Of a stretch of 64,000 nucleotides of DNA, positions 14,029 through 21,020 are shown piece after piece. The stretch comes from a bacterium (GTDB lineage: Bacteria > Desulfobacterota > Binatia > DP-6): NCBI GenBank assembly GCA_026129405.1, contig JAHCID010000002.1:558001-622000 (forward strand). The letters run 5' to 3'. Every line of letters begins with the position of its first letter. Positions within the stretch are counted from its first letter, which is position 1. Both the position numbers and the translations under genes were made by a program. The notes beneath the pieces were generated by a model. The model saw only the letters and a program-made list of their open reading frames with translations. It was not told the origin of the DNA and searched no databases.

Positions 14029-14921
14029 TGGATCGACGCTGGCTCGTCGTCGGGGCGCTCGTGGGCGGCGTCGTTCTCGCGTGGAACCTCTGCGTCTTCG
14101 TCGTGCCGCAGTGGATGATGGCGATGGTCGTCCAGCTCGGGAAGCCGGTGCGCGTCGTCTACGAGCCGGGGCTCTACTGGAAGATCCCGTTCGTGCAGAG
14201 CGTCAGCTACTTCGACAAGCGCCTGCTCGACTACGACGCCACGCCGAAGGAGCTGCTGACGCGCGACAAGCAGCAGCTCGTGGTCGACAACTACGTCCGC
14301 TGGCGCATCCTCGATCCGCTCCAGTTCTTCCGCACCGTGCGCACCGAGTCGGGGGCGCAGTCGCGGCTCGACGACATCGTCTACTCGAACCTCCGCGAGA
14401 CGACCGGCCGGCACACGCTCACCGAGATCGTCAGCGGCAAGCGTGCGGGGCTGATGGAAGAGGTCACCGCGCGCAGCGACGAGAAGGCGCGCGAGTACGG
14501 CATCCAGATCGTCGACGTGCGCATCAAGCGCGCCGATCTGCCGGAGAAGAACGAGCAGAACGTCTTCAACCGCATGCGCACGGAGCGCGAGCGCCTGGCC
14601 AAGAAGTATCGCGCCGAGGGCGACGAGGAGGCGCGCAAGATCCGCTCGGAGGCCGACAAGGAGGTGCAGATCCTCCTCGCCGACGCGCGCCAGACCTCGG
14701 AGATCGCCCGCGGCACCGGCGACGCGCAGGCGACGCGCGTCTTCGCCGAGGCGTACGGCCGTGATCCCGCGTTCTACGAGTTCCAGCGCACGCTCGAGGC
14801 CTACGGCAAGACGCTCGGCGAGAACACGACGATGATCTTCTCGCCCGACAGCGAGTTCTTCGCGCTGCTCCAGCGCAGCGCGCCCAGCCGGTCCGTCCAG
14901 ACGCCCGCCGCGGGCCGGTGA
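14028..14921 (+). CDS. hflC: protease modulator HflC
   Basis: A 297-residue HflC: N-terminal membrane helix (WLVVGALVGGVVLAWNLCVFV), SPFH domain (VVQLGKPVRVVYEPGLYWK, PFVQSVSYFDKRLLDYD), then IQIVDVRIKRADLPEKNEQN and an ERERLAKKYRAEGDEEARKI coiled segment. It partners HflK in the FtsH-HflKC complex. The ATG overlaps the hflK stop by one base (TGATG) and the J-domain gene downstream overlaps its stop, so the three genes form an operon. Confidence 0.95.
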   Translation: MDRRWLVVGALVGGVVLAWNLCVFVVPQWMMAMVVQLGKPVRVVYEPGLYWKIPFVQSVSYFDKRLLDYDATPKELLTRDKQQLVVDNYVRWRILDPLQFFRTVRTESGAQSRLDDIVYSNLRETTGRHTLTEIVSGKRAGLMEEVTARSDEKAREYGIQIVDVRIKRADLPEKNEQNVFNRMRTERERLAKKYRAEGDEEARKIRSEADKEVQILLADARQTSEIARGTGDAQATRVFAEAYGRDPAFYEFQRTLEAYGKTLGENTTMIFSPDSEFFALLQRSAPSRSVQTPAAGR

Positions 14922-15205
14922 TCCGCCTTCTCCTCGTCGTCGCGTTCATCCTCGCGCTCGTCCGCGTCGTGCGGACCCTGCTCCGGCCGCGCGTCCCGGC
15001 CCCGCCGCCGGGTGCGTGGGACCCATGGGCCGTGCTCGGCGTGCCGCGCGGCGCGTCGCGTGACGAGATCACGCGCGCGCACCGCGAGCAGATGAAGCGC
15101 TATCATCCGGATCGCGTCGCCGACCTCGGGCCCGAGCTCCAGCAGCTCGCGCACGAGAAGACGGTCGCCCTCCAGCGCGCCTACGACGAGCTCACGCGGG
15201 GCTGA
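14918..15205 (+). CDS. membrane-anchored J-domain protein
   Basis: A 95-residue protein with an N-terminal membrane helix (LLLVVAFILALVRVV), a Pro-rich linker, and a compact J domain: DPWAVLGVPRGASRDEITRA, then the HPD triad at 63-65 in RYHPDRVADLG and a last helix KTVALQRAYDEL. J domains stimulate DnaK ATPase. It starts with GTG at 14918 (GTGA overlap with the hflC stop), so it is the third gene of the hflKC operon and may link DnaK to the FtsH complex; that link is inference. Confidence 0.88.
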   Translation: MIRLLLVVAFILALVRVVRTLLRPRVPAPPPGAWDPWAVLGVPRGASRDEITRAHREQMKRYHPDRVADLGPELQQLAHEKTVALQRAYDELTRG

Positions 15206-15264
15206 CGGCGCCGCGTCCCGCCCGGCGGCCGATGCCGCCGGCGAGGCACGGCGTCAGACGGCGC

Positions 15265-16071
15265 TCAGGCGTACTTGAGCCACACGGCCGCCTCCGGCGT
15301 GAGCACACGGAACGTCATGCTCTCGAGGAGGTAGAAGCAGACCGACGTGGCGCTGTGGTGCAGGTAGCCGATCGAGATGTCCTGGCCGACGGTGAGCTCG
15401 AAGTCGCCGCCGCGCGTGGTGAGCACGACCGCGCCGTCGACCGAAGGCGCCCAGACGACCGGACCGCCGACCACCTGGCGCACGACCTCGAGCACCGGAT
15501 AGCCGCCGCGGCTCATCGCCTGCATCAGGCCGGTGTAGCAGCGCGGCCCGAGCGCGATCGCGTACGTGCCGCCGACGCCGGCCATGCGCAGCACGCGCGT
15601 CGCTTCGGCGACGGCGCGCGGATAGTGCTCGTAGTCGTTCGGGATCGTGATCGGCGCGTGCGGCGACGCGTCGACGATGCCCTCGATGCCGGCGGCCTTC
15701 CAGCCGTGGAAGACGGCCTTGTCCTCGGCGCGGGCGATACGGATGGCGGCCTGCACGAGGGGCTCGAGATCGGGATCCGGCGCGCCGCGCTCCGCGGTCT
15801 CGAGCTCCTGGCGGGACAGCTCGAACACCGAGCGCAGCTCGGTGAGCGGCTGGACCTGCCGGATCGCGCCCTGTACGCCGTCGACCGCCGTGCCCTCGAG
15901 CGGCTTCACGCGGCCGAGGTTCACGGCGCTCTTGCGCCAGCCCTTCGGGCCGACGAAGTCGAGCACCTGGCGGGCGGCGAGGTTCGGGGTGAGGGCCTGC
16001 TTGGCCTGCTCGTCGATCAGCTCCCAGGCCTTGGACGAGATCGGTGCGTGGCGTCGGAGGAGGTCTTCCAT
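15265..16071 (-). CDS. family 1 encapsulin shell protein
   Basis: A 268-residue HK97-fold encapsulin (linocin M18-like). MEDLLRRHAPISSKAWELID, the E-loop region FVGPKGWRKSAVNLGRV, DAAIRIARAEDKA-type helix and GIEGIVDAS, and the C-terminal GQDISIGYLHHSATSVCFYL with LTPEAAVW are all family features. Length is typical. It assembles a protein nanocompartment, here with the ferritin-like cargo encoded 15 bases upstream, so the pair stores or detoxifies iron. The cargo precedes the shell gene, the usual order. Confidence 0.95.
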   Translation of the reverse strand: MEDLLRRHAPISSKAWELIDEQAKQALTPNLAARQVLDFVGPKGWRKSAVNLGRVKPLEGTAVDGVQGAIRQVQPLTELRSVFELSRQELETAERGAPDPDLEPLVQAAIRIARAEDKAVFHGWKAAGIEGIVDASPHAPITIPNDYEHYPRAVAEATRVLRMAGVGGTYAIALGPRCYTGLMQAMSRGGYPVLEVVRQVVGGPVVWAPSVDGAVVLTTRGGDFELTVGQDISIGYLHHSATSVCFYLLESMTFRVLTPEAAVWLKYA

Positions 16072-16086
16072 GGTCGGGGCGTCTTC

Positions 16087-16485
16087 CTATCTCGCGTGGA
16101 GGTGCTTGAGGCTGCCGATGCCGAGGGAGCCGTCGCCCGCGGCGCCGCCGGCTTCGTCGCCGTCGTCTCCGCCGCCGTGCTCGGTCGCTTTCTCCACCGC
16201 CAGGATGGAGCCCTCGGTGAACAGATAGGTGCGCAGCACCTCGTCCAGCTTGGGGTCTCGACGCCGGAGCCACTCCAGCGTCATGGCGGCGTGCTCCTTC
16301 TCCTCGTCACGGTTGTGGGCGAGGATCGCCTTCAGCGCGTCGTCGTCGGTGGCGTCGACGCGCTGGTCGTACCAATCGACGGCCTCGAGCTCCTCGCCCA
16401 GGGACGCGATCGCGCGATGGCGATCGATGGTCTCCGGGCGCAGGCGCTGCTCGTGCAGTCGGTCGCTCGCGGGCATGGGAGCCAT
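16087..16485 (-). CDS. encapsulated ferritin-like protein (EncFtn) with cargo-loading peptide
   Basis: A 132-residue cargo protein that oxidises Fe(II) inside the encapsulin shell. The helical core has SLGEELEAVDWYDQRVDA and LAHNRDEEKEHAAMTLEWL then RRRDPKLDEVL; from the ATG at 16485 the ferroxidase residues fall at Glu32, Trp38, Tyr39, Glu62 and His65, the same numbers as in the characterised Rhodospirillum rubrum protein as I recall them, which supports this start over the ATG at 16476. A Gly/Asp/Glu-rich linker leads to the cargo-loading peptide DGSLGIGSLKHL at the C-terminus. First gene of the encapsulin operon, divergent from oxyR. Confidence 0.95.
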   Translation of the reverse strand: MAPMPASDRLHEQRLRPETIDRHRAIASLGEELEAVDWYDQRVDATDDDALKAILAHNRDEEKEHAAMTLEWLRRRDPKLDEVLRTYLFTEGSILAVEKATEHGGGDDGDEAGGAAGDGSLGIGSLKHLHAR

Positions 16486-16572
16486 GTCTTGCAGGTTCGA
16501 TGCGAGAGTCAACCACCGGGCTGCCTGGCGTCGTAGAACGTCGTCGTCTAGATCCGCCGTCGAGCACCCGCG
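16486..16572. promoter_or_regulatory. encFtn-oxyR divergent promoter region
   Basis: An 87-bp gap between two divergent starts. LysR-type regulators usually bind such gaps and control the divergent gene, so peroxide-responsive control of the encapsulin operon is likely. I see no convincing ATAG-N7-CTAT type OxyR element, so the assignment rests on layout only. Confidence 0.4.
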
Positions 16573-17487
16573 ATGGACCTGACCGCCGTCACGCTCACCG
16601 AGCTGCGCTACGTCGTCGCGATCGCCGAGACGGGGCACTTCGGGCGCGCCGCCGCGCACTGCCACGTCACCCAGCCGACGCTCAGCGCGCAGGTGAGGAA
16701 GCTCGAGGACAACCTCGGCGTGCGCCTCTTCGAACGTGGCAAGCGGGTGCGGCCGACGCCGGCGGGCGAGCGGGTGGTCGAGCGCGCGCGCGCCATGCTG
16801 GCCGAGCTCGAGGCGCTGGGTGACGTCGCACGCGGGCATGCCGAGCCGCTCGTCGGCCCGCTGCGCCTCGGCATCATCCCGACGCTCGGGCCGTACCTGC
16901 TGCCCTGGCTGCTGCCGCGTCTGGCCGACGCCTTCCCGAAGCTGCGGCCCGTCGTTCGCGAGGGCCTGACGGCCACCCTCGTCGACGATCTGCTGGCGCA
17001 CCGCCTCGACGCCGGCCTCCTGGCCCTCCCGCTCGAGGCGCCGGGCATCGTCGCGACGCCGCTCTTCCGGGAGCCGTTTTGGGCGGCACTGCCGCCCGGA
17101 CATGCACTGGCGGGACGGCGGCGCGTGCGCGAGGCCGACCTCGCCGGCAGCCGCCTGCTGCTGCTCGACGAGGGGCACTGCCTGCGCGACCAGGCCCTCG
17201 CGGTCTGCGGCGACGCCGACGGCCGGCGCGATGGCGACGACTTCCGCGCCACCAGCCTCGAGACCCTGCGGCATCTGGTCGCGGCCGATCTGGGCGTCAC
17301 GCTGCTGCCTGCGTTGGCATTGCGTGCCCACGACGGCACCGTCACGCGCCCGCTCGCCGGCGCGCACGCCGGCCGCACCATCGGCCTCGCCTGGCGGCGC
17401 AGCTTCCCACGTGCGGACGCGCTCGACGCGCTCGCGACCTTCGTGCGCACGACGCCGCCTCCCGGCGTGCGCGCGATCCGCGTCTAG
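16573..17487 (+). CDS. oxyR: LysR-family peroxide sensor OxyR
   Basis: A 304-residue LysR-type regulator. The N-terminal winged HTH includes LRYVVAIAETGHFGRAAAHC and TQPTLSAQVRKLEDNLGVRLF. In the effector domain the sequence DEGHCLRDQALAVC carries Cys203 and Cys212, nine residues apart, equivalent to the Cys199-Cys208 redox pair of E. coli OxyR; RATSLETLRHLVAADLGVTL follows as in OxyR. It senses hydrogen peroxide by disulfide formation and activates defence genes. The divergent partner is the EncFtn-encapsulin operon. Confidence 0.92.
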   Translation: MDLTAVTLTELRYVVAIAETGHFGRAAAHCHVTQPTLSAQVRKLEDNLGVRLFERGKRVRPTPAGERVVERARAMLAELEALGDVARGHAEPLVGPLRLGIIPTLGPYLLPWLLPRLADAFPKLRPVVREGLTATLVDDLLAHRLDAGLLALPLEAPGIVATPLFREPFWAALPPGHALAGRRRVREADLAGSRLLLLDEGHCLRDQALAVCGDADGRRDGDDFRATSLETLRHLVAADLGVTLLPALALRAHDGTVTRPLAGAHAGRTIGLAWRRSFPRADALDALATFVRTTPPPGVRAIRV

Positions 17488-17583
17488 CCGGCGCCCGCGG
17501 GCGATGTCGGAAAGGCGATACGAATCGTCACTCGTCTGACACGCCGCAGCAGCGCGCCGCCGTATAGACGCGGTATCCATCGA

Positions 17584-18255
17584 ATGAATCTCGTCACGCG
17601 AAGCCGATCACGGTCGGTACGATGGTTGCTTCTGCCGATCGGCAGAATGATCCAGGAACACGTCGATGCGCGCGCGCGGTCGAGCCGCCGGCCGGTGCGC
17701 GGCGTCCTCAGCGAAGCGACGGCCGACCGCCTCGCCCAGCTCGAGACGTTGCCCGTCCTGCGTGCCCTCGCCCGCGGTCAGCTCGACCGCTCGGCCTACG
17801 CCGATCTCCTCGAGCGGCTCCTCGGCTGGTATCGCCCGCTCGAGTACCGGCTCACCATGGCCGCGCGCCGACTCGACCTCGCGCTCGACCTCGACGCCCG
17901 CCGGCGCGTGCCGCTGCTCGAGCGCGACCTGCGTCACCTCGGTCGCGTCGGCCGCAACCCCGCCGAGGTGACGACGTGCTGGGTGCTGCCGTCCGTCGAG
18001 ACGCAGGCCGACATCCTCGGCGTCCTGTTCGCGCTCGACGCCGCGACCCTGAACGCCCGCCGCATCGTCCCGGCGCTGACGGCGTGTCTCGGCGACTGCG
18101 CCGGCGCCGGCACCGACTTCTTCCGCGCCGCGGCCGCCGACGACGGCATGCCCGGGCTCGACGCCCTCCTCGACGCCACGCCGGATCGCGCCGCCACGCG
18201 GCGCGCCGCCTTCACGACGCTCTCGACGCTGGAAGCCTGGCTGACGCTCGCCTGA
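17584..18255 (+). CDS. heme oxygenase-like protein
   Basis: A 223-residue all-helical protein resembling biliverdin-producing heme oxygenases: LPVLRALARGQLDRSAYADL with LLGWYRPLEYRL, RRVPLLERDLRHLGR, the LGVLFALDAATLNARRIVPA helix in place of the usual Gly-rich distal helix, FFRAAAADDGMPGLDALLD and a closing FTTLSTLEAWL. The first about 40 basic residues are unlike the family, and an ATG at 17647 may be the true start. The distal-helix glycines (GGxxI in typical enzymes) are only partly kept and the proximal His is not obvious, so activity is uncertain. It follows oxyR by about 100 bases; a link to iron or heme handling is inferred. Confidence 0.6.
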   Translation: MNLVTRSRSRSVRWLLLPIGRMIQEHVDARARSSRRPVRGVLSEATADRLAQLETLPVLRALARGQLDRSAYADLLERLLGWYRPLEYRLTMAARRLDLALDLDARRRVPLLERDLRHLGRVGRNPAEVTTCWVLPSVETQADILGVLFALDAATLNARRIVPALTACLGDCAGAGTDFFRAAAADDGMPGLDALLDATPDRAATRRAAFTTLSTLEAWLTLA

Positions 18256-18260
18256 CCCCG

Positions 18261-18686
18261 CTACGGGTCGAAGCGCGCGCGCAGCGCCGGCGGCAGCACG
18301 GGACACGCGTCCGGCGGCGGTGCGAACAGGCGGTGGCGCACGCGCGCGACCGCGTCGTACGCGGCGTCGAGAACGCGCGTCGGCAGCACGCCCGCGGCGG
18401 CGGCGAGGACGCTCCAGGGTCCGCCGAGCATCCGGCCGATCGCACGCAGCGCGGCGCTGCGCACGTGCAGCGCGCCGTCCGGCGTCCGCAGCACGATGCT
18501 GTCGGGCAGCGTCGCGCGGGCGGCGGGCGGCACGAGGGCGTCGAAGGTCTCGCCGTGGAGCGGCGCGAAGCGGAAGGCGCGCCCGGTGCGGTCGCGGGCG
18601 AGCACGAAGCGCACCGCGCGATGACAGAGGCCGCATCCGCCGTCGTAGAACAGCGTGGCGACGCCCGTCGCCGTCGCGCCCGCCAC
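18261..18686 (-). CDS. DCC-family thiol-disulfide oxidoreductase (DUF393)
   Basis: A 141-residue DUF393 protein with the family-naming YDGGCGLCHRAVRFVLARD near the N-terminus (CxxC at 18 and 21), followed by FRFAPLHGE and VLRTPDGALHVRSAALRAIG. Members resemble thioredoxin-fold oxidoreductases, but substrates are unknown. The gene ends six bases from the stop of the heme-oxygenase-like gene (convergent) and lies directly after the DUF2333 gene with a one-base gap, suggesting cotranscription with it. Confidence 0.88.
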   Translation of the reverse strand: MAGATATGVATLFYDGGCGLCHRAVRFVLARDRTGRAFRFAPLHGETFDALVPPAARATLPDSIVLRTPDGALHVRSAALRAIGRMLGGPWSVLAAAAGVLPTRVLDAAYDAVARVRHRLFAPPPDACPVLPPALRARFDP

Positions 18687-18687
18687 G

Positions 18688-19620
18688 CTACTTCTCGAGC
18701 TCGTCGCGGATCGAGAACATCTTCTGGCGCGCCTCGACGATGTAGACGTCGAGGTTGCGGCGATGGTTCGCGATCACGCTCGCGGGCCCGCCGTCGAGCA
18801 CGACGACGGGCTTCAGGACCGCCGCCCGGCCGAGCGCGTCGGCGACCTCGGTGAACAGCTGCTGGAGCTCGGCCCGGCTCGCGATCTCCTGCTCGTACTC
18901 GCGCGCGGTCGCGAGCGTGAGATGGTGCAGCACGTGGGCCATGCCCTGCGCGTAGTAGAAGTAGTCGTCGGTGCGCCACGGCGGGATGCTCCCGCCGTCG
19001 CTCTCGCGGTCGCGATAGAGCATGCCGTGGGCGTCGCCCAGGAGATCGGTCCAGGACTGGAAGAGGCGGATCAGCTCGGCGTTGCGGCGCGCGATCGGCT
19101 TCGAGGTGGGCGGCGTCGTCCGCAGGCCGGCGACGTAGGCGCGCATCGCCGCCGTGCCCTCGCGGAACTTGCTCTCGGCCGACGGCAGCCAGAAGCGGGT
19201 GGCGTCGTTGCGGAAGGCGGTGTCGGCGACCACGAGGTTGGGATCGAACTCGGTCGCGGACACCTTGGTGAGATGGTCCTTCAGCACGCGCGTGCTCTCG
19301 CGGATCGCCTGGAGGATGCCGAGCTGGCGGTTGGCGTTGTTGTCGGCCATCGCCGACGGCCCCCACAGGACGAAGTCGTTGGGGCGCCAGCCGGTGCCGC
19401 CGTTCAGCTCGTGATCCATGATCGCGGCGACGGTGGTGCCGAACACCTCGCCGCTCACGATCGGCCGCTCGCGCGGGTACTCCGCCGTCACCGACATCGG
19501 CAGCACGTCGTGGCGCTTCTGCGTGAAGTGCAGGACCAGCGGCACGATCAGGATCAGCAGCAGCACGACGACCGGAATCGCCACCGCCGCCTGGCCGCGG
19601 CTCGCCTGCGAAGCGCCCAT
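18688..19620 (-). CDS. DUF2333 family membrane-anchored protein
   Basis: A 310-residue protein with one N-terminal membrane helix (VAIPVVVLLLILIVPLVLHFT) and a long periplasmic part: FGTTVAAIMDHELNGGTGWR, PNDFVLWGPSAMADNNANRQ, LGILQAIRESTRVLKDHL and the end region DDYFYYAQGMAHVLHHLTLA. These are DUF2333 motifs; members are periplasmic proteins of unknown function in proteobacteria-like lineages. Start ATG at 19620 chosen because it places the membrane helix at residues about 14-34. Confidence 0.88.
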   Translation of the reverse strand: MGASQASRGQAAVAIPVVVLLLILIVPLVLHFTQKRHDVLPMSVTAEYPRERPIVSGEVFGTTVAAIMDHELNGGTGWRPNDFVLWGPSAMADNNANRQLGILQAIRESTRVLKDHLTKVSATEFDPNLVVADTAFRNDATRFWLPSAESKFREGTAAMRAYVAGLRTTPPTSKPIARRNAELIRLFQSWTDLLGDAHGMLYRDRESDGGSIPPWRTDDYFYYAQGMAHVLHHLTLATAREYEQEIASRAELQQLFTEVADALGRAAVLKPVVVLDGGPASVIANHRRNLDVYIVEARQKMFSIRDELEK

Positions 19621-19879
19621 GTCGAGCGGGGTAGCACGCGGGCCGAGAGCCGGAAAGCGCGGACGGCGTGACGATCCCGGGGGCCGCGTGCCGGTCCTCC
19701 TCGTCCTCTCTCCTCGCCGCCGGCTGCGGCCTCGGGCCCGCCGCTGGGCCGCGCCGCCCTGGTCGTCGATGTGCCGCGCCGACACCGCCAGCCGCCACCG
19801 ACCCGCGCTGGCACGTGCAACGCTGCCCGACCGCTCGACCCACGCGTGGCGCGCGCTGTCGCGGCTGGGGCTCACCTGC

Positions 19880-20330
19880 CTGGTGCGACGTTGCGGGCGT
19901 TGTCGCGATCACCGCGAGCACCTCGTCGGCCTCCTGGAACCGATAGATGGTCTCCGAGAAGTCGCGCGCACCCGGATCGCTCCGCGGACGGAACGCGATC
20001 ACGAGGCGAGCACCCGGGCGCAGGACGCATCGCAGCTCGCGCAGCTGCCGGAGCGGTTCGTTCCAGAAGAAGTAGATCGTGTGCACGCAGTACGCACGGG
20101 CGAAGCCGTCGGGGTAGGGGACTGCGTGCCGTCGCCCGGCAGCAGGCGCACGTGCCCGGCGGCGATGGCGAACATGTTGGCGTCGCTCGCCATCGTGCGC
20201 ATCTCCTCGGACGGATCGATGCCGACGAGGATCGCCCGCAGCACCTCGCTGGCGAGACATCGGCAGTGGGCTCGCCGGTCGGTCCTTGCACGGCGCGGCT
20301 CGCCGCGCACGAGCCATACGATTTTGGGAT
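19880..20330 (-). pseudogene. class I SAM-dependent methyltransferase fragment
   Basis: Two frames are needed to read it: ILVGIDPSEEMRTMASDAN with VRLLPGDGTQ in one, then PYPDGFARAYCVHTIYFFW, LRELRCVLRPGARLVIAF and RDFSETIYRFQEADEVLAVI in another, the shift falling near 20125. These are motifs II to VI of a UbiE-type methyltransferase. Motif I (the glycine loop) and a start codon are missing, so it is a 5'-truncated relic. The stretch to its left, up to 19621, shows nothing recognisable. Confidence 0.7.
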
Positions 20331-20378
20331 AGCCTATCTCGGGATGCTCGCTTAGCCCCGTCGGCGGCGCCGGCGGAC

Positions 20379-20729
20379 ATGAAGAGCGTCCATTCGCAGC
20401 GATACGGCGAGTTCCTGGTGCGTCTCAGGCGCGCGCGCCAGGAGGCTGGGCTCAGCCAGACTGCGGTCGCCGGGGCTTTGGGGCGGCCGCAGTCCTTCGT
20501 TTCGAAGTGCGAGTCGGGCGAGCGCCGCATCGACGTGATCGAGCTCGAGGACTACGCCGCGCTCTACCGTAAGCCGGTCGCCTACTTCCTCGAGGCGCCC
20601 GCGACGCGGTTGGGGCCAAAGAAGAAGGAGCCGGCGCGCCCCGCGGGGCCGTCGGCGGCTTCGATTGCGCGGGAGCGGCCGGCCGCGCGGTACGAGCGAG
20701 TGCGACGGCCCAGAACGCCGCGGCGCTAG
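20379..20729 (+). CDS. XRE-family helix-turn-helix regulator
   Basis: A 116-residue protein starting MKSVHSQRYGEFLVRLRRAR. Residues about 8-68 are a Cro/C1-type HTH: EAGLSQTAVAGALGRPQSFVSK then CESGERRIDVIELEDYAALY. A basic, Pro-rich tail follows (KKKEPARPAGP and RRPRTPRR), probably disordered. Single-domain XRE repressors of this kind often control mobile or toxin-antitoxin genes; here the neighbour is a methyltransferase relic and the target is unknown. The ATG at 20379 was preferred to an upstream start that would add non-homologous residues. Confidence 0.85.
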   Translation: MKSVHSQRYGEFLVRLRRARQEAGLSQTAVAGALGRPQSFVSKCESGERRIDVIELEDYAALYRKPVAYFLEAPATRLGPKKKEPARPAGPSAASIARERPAARYERVRRPRTPRR

Positions 20730-21020
20730 GTCTTCGGTGTACAGCCCGCAGATCGTGCTGGCCGATGGGGCGCGCCCTGTGGCGCGGTGCCGGCGAGCAG
20801 GTCACCTCGCTTGCCCGGGCGCCCCGCGGTCCCGACGCCAGCGAGCTTCGCGGCGCCGGTGTCCGCCTGGCGCGCGCGCTCAGGAACAGACTGGTGCGCT
20901 CGGTCTCCGACTCGCTGCCAATAGCTAGCCATACTGATTGTATCCATGAAAACTCGCCGGGCAGACGCCGACGACCGTCCACGCGGACGGCGTCGACCCC
21001 GGCCCGGCGACAGTCTCAGG

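Noticed and set aside
16486-16572. Canonical OxyR operator
   Set aside because: No ATAG-type half-sites with the expected spacing are visible; only the divergent layout supports regulation.
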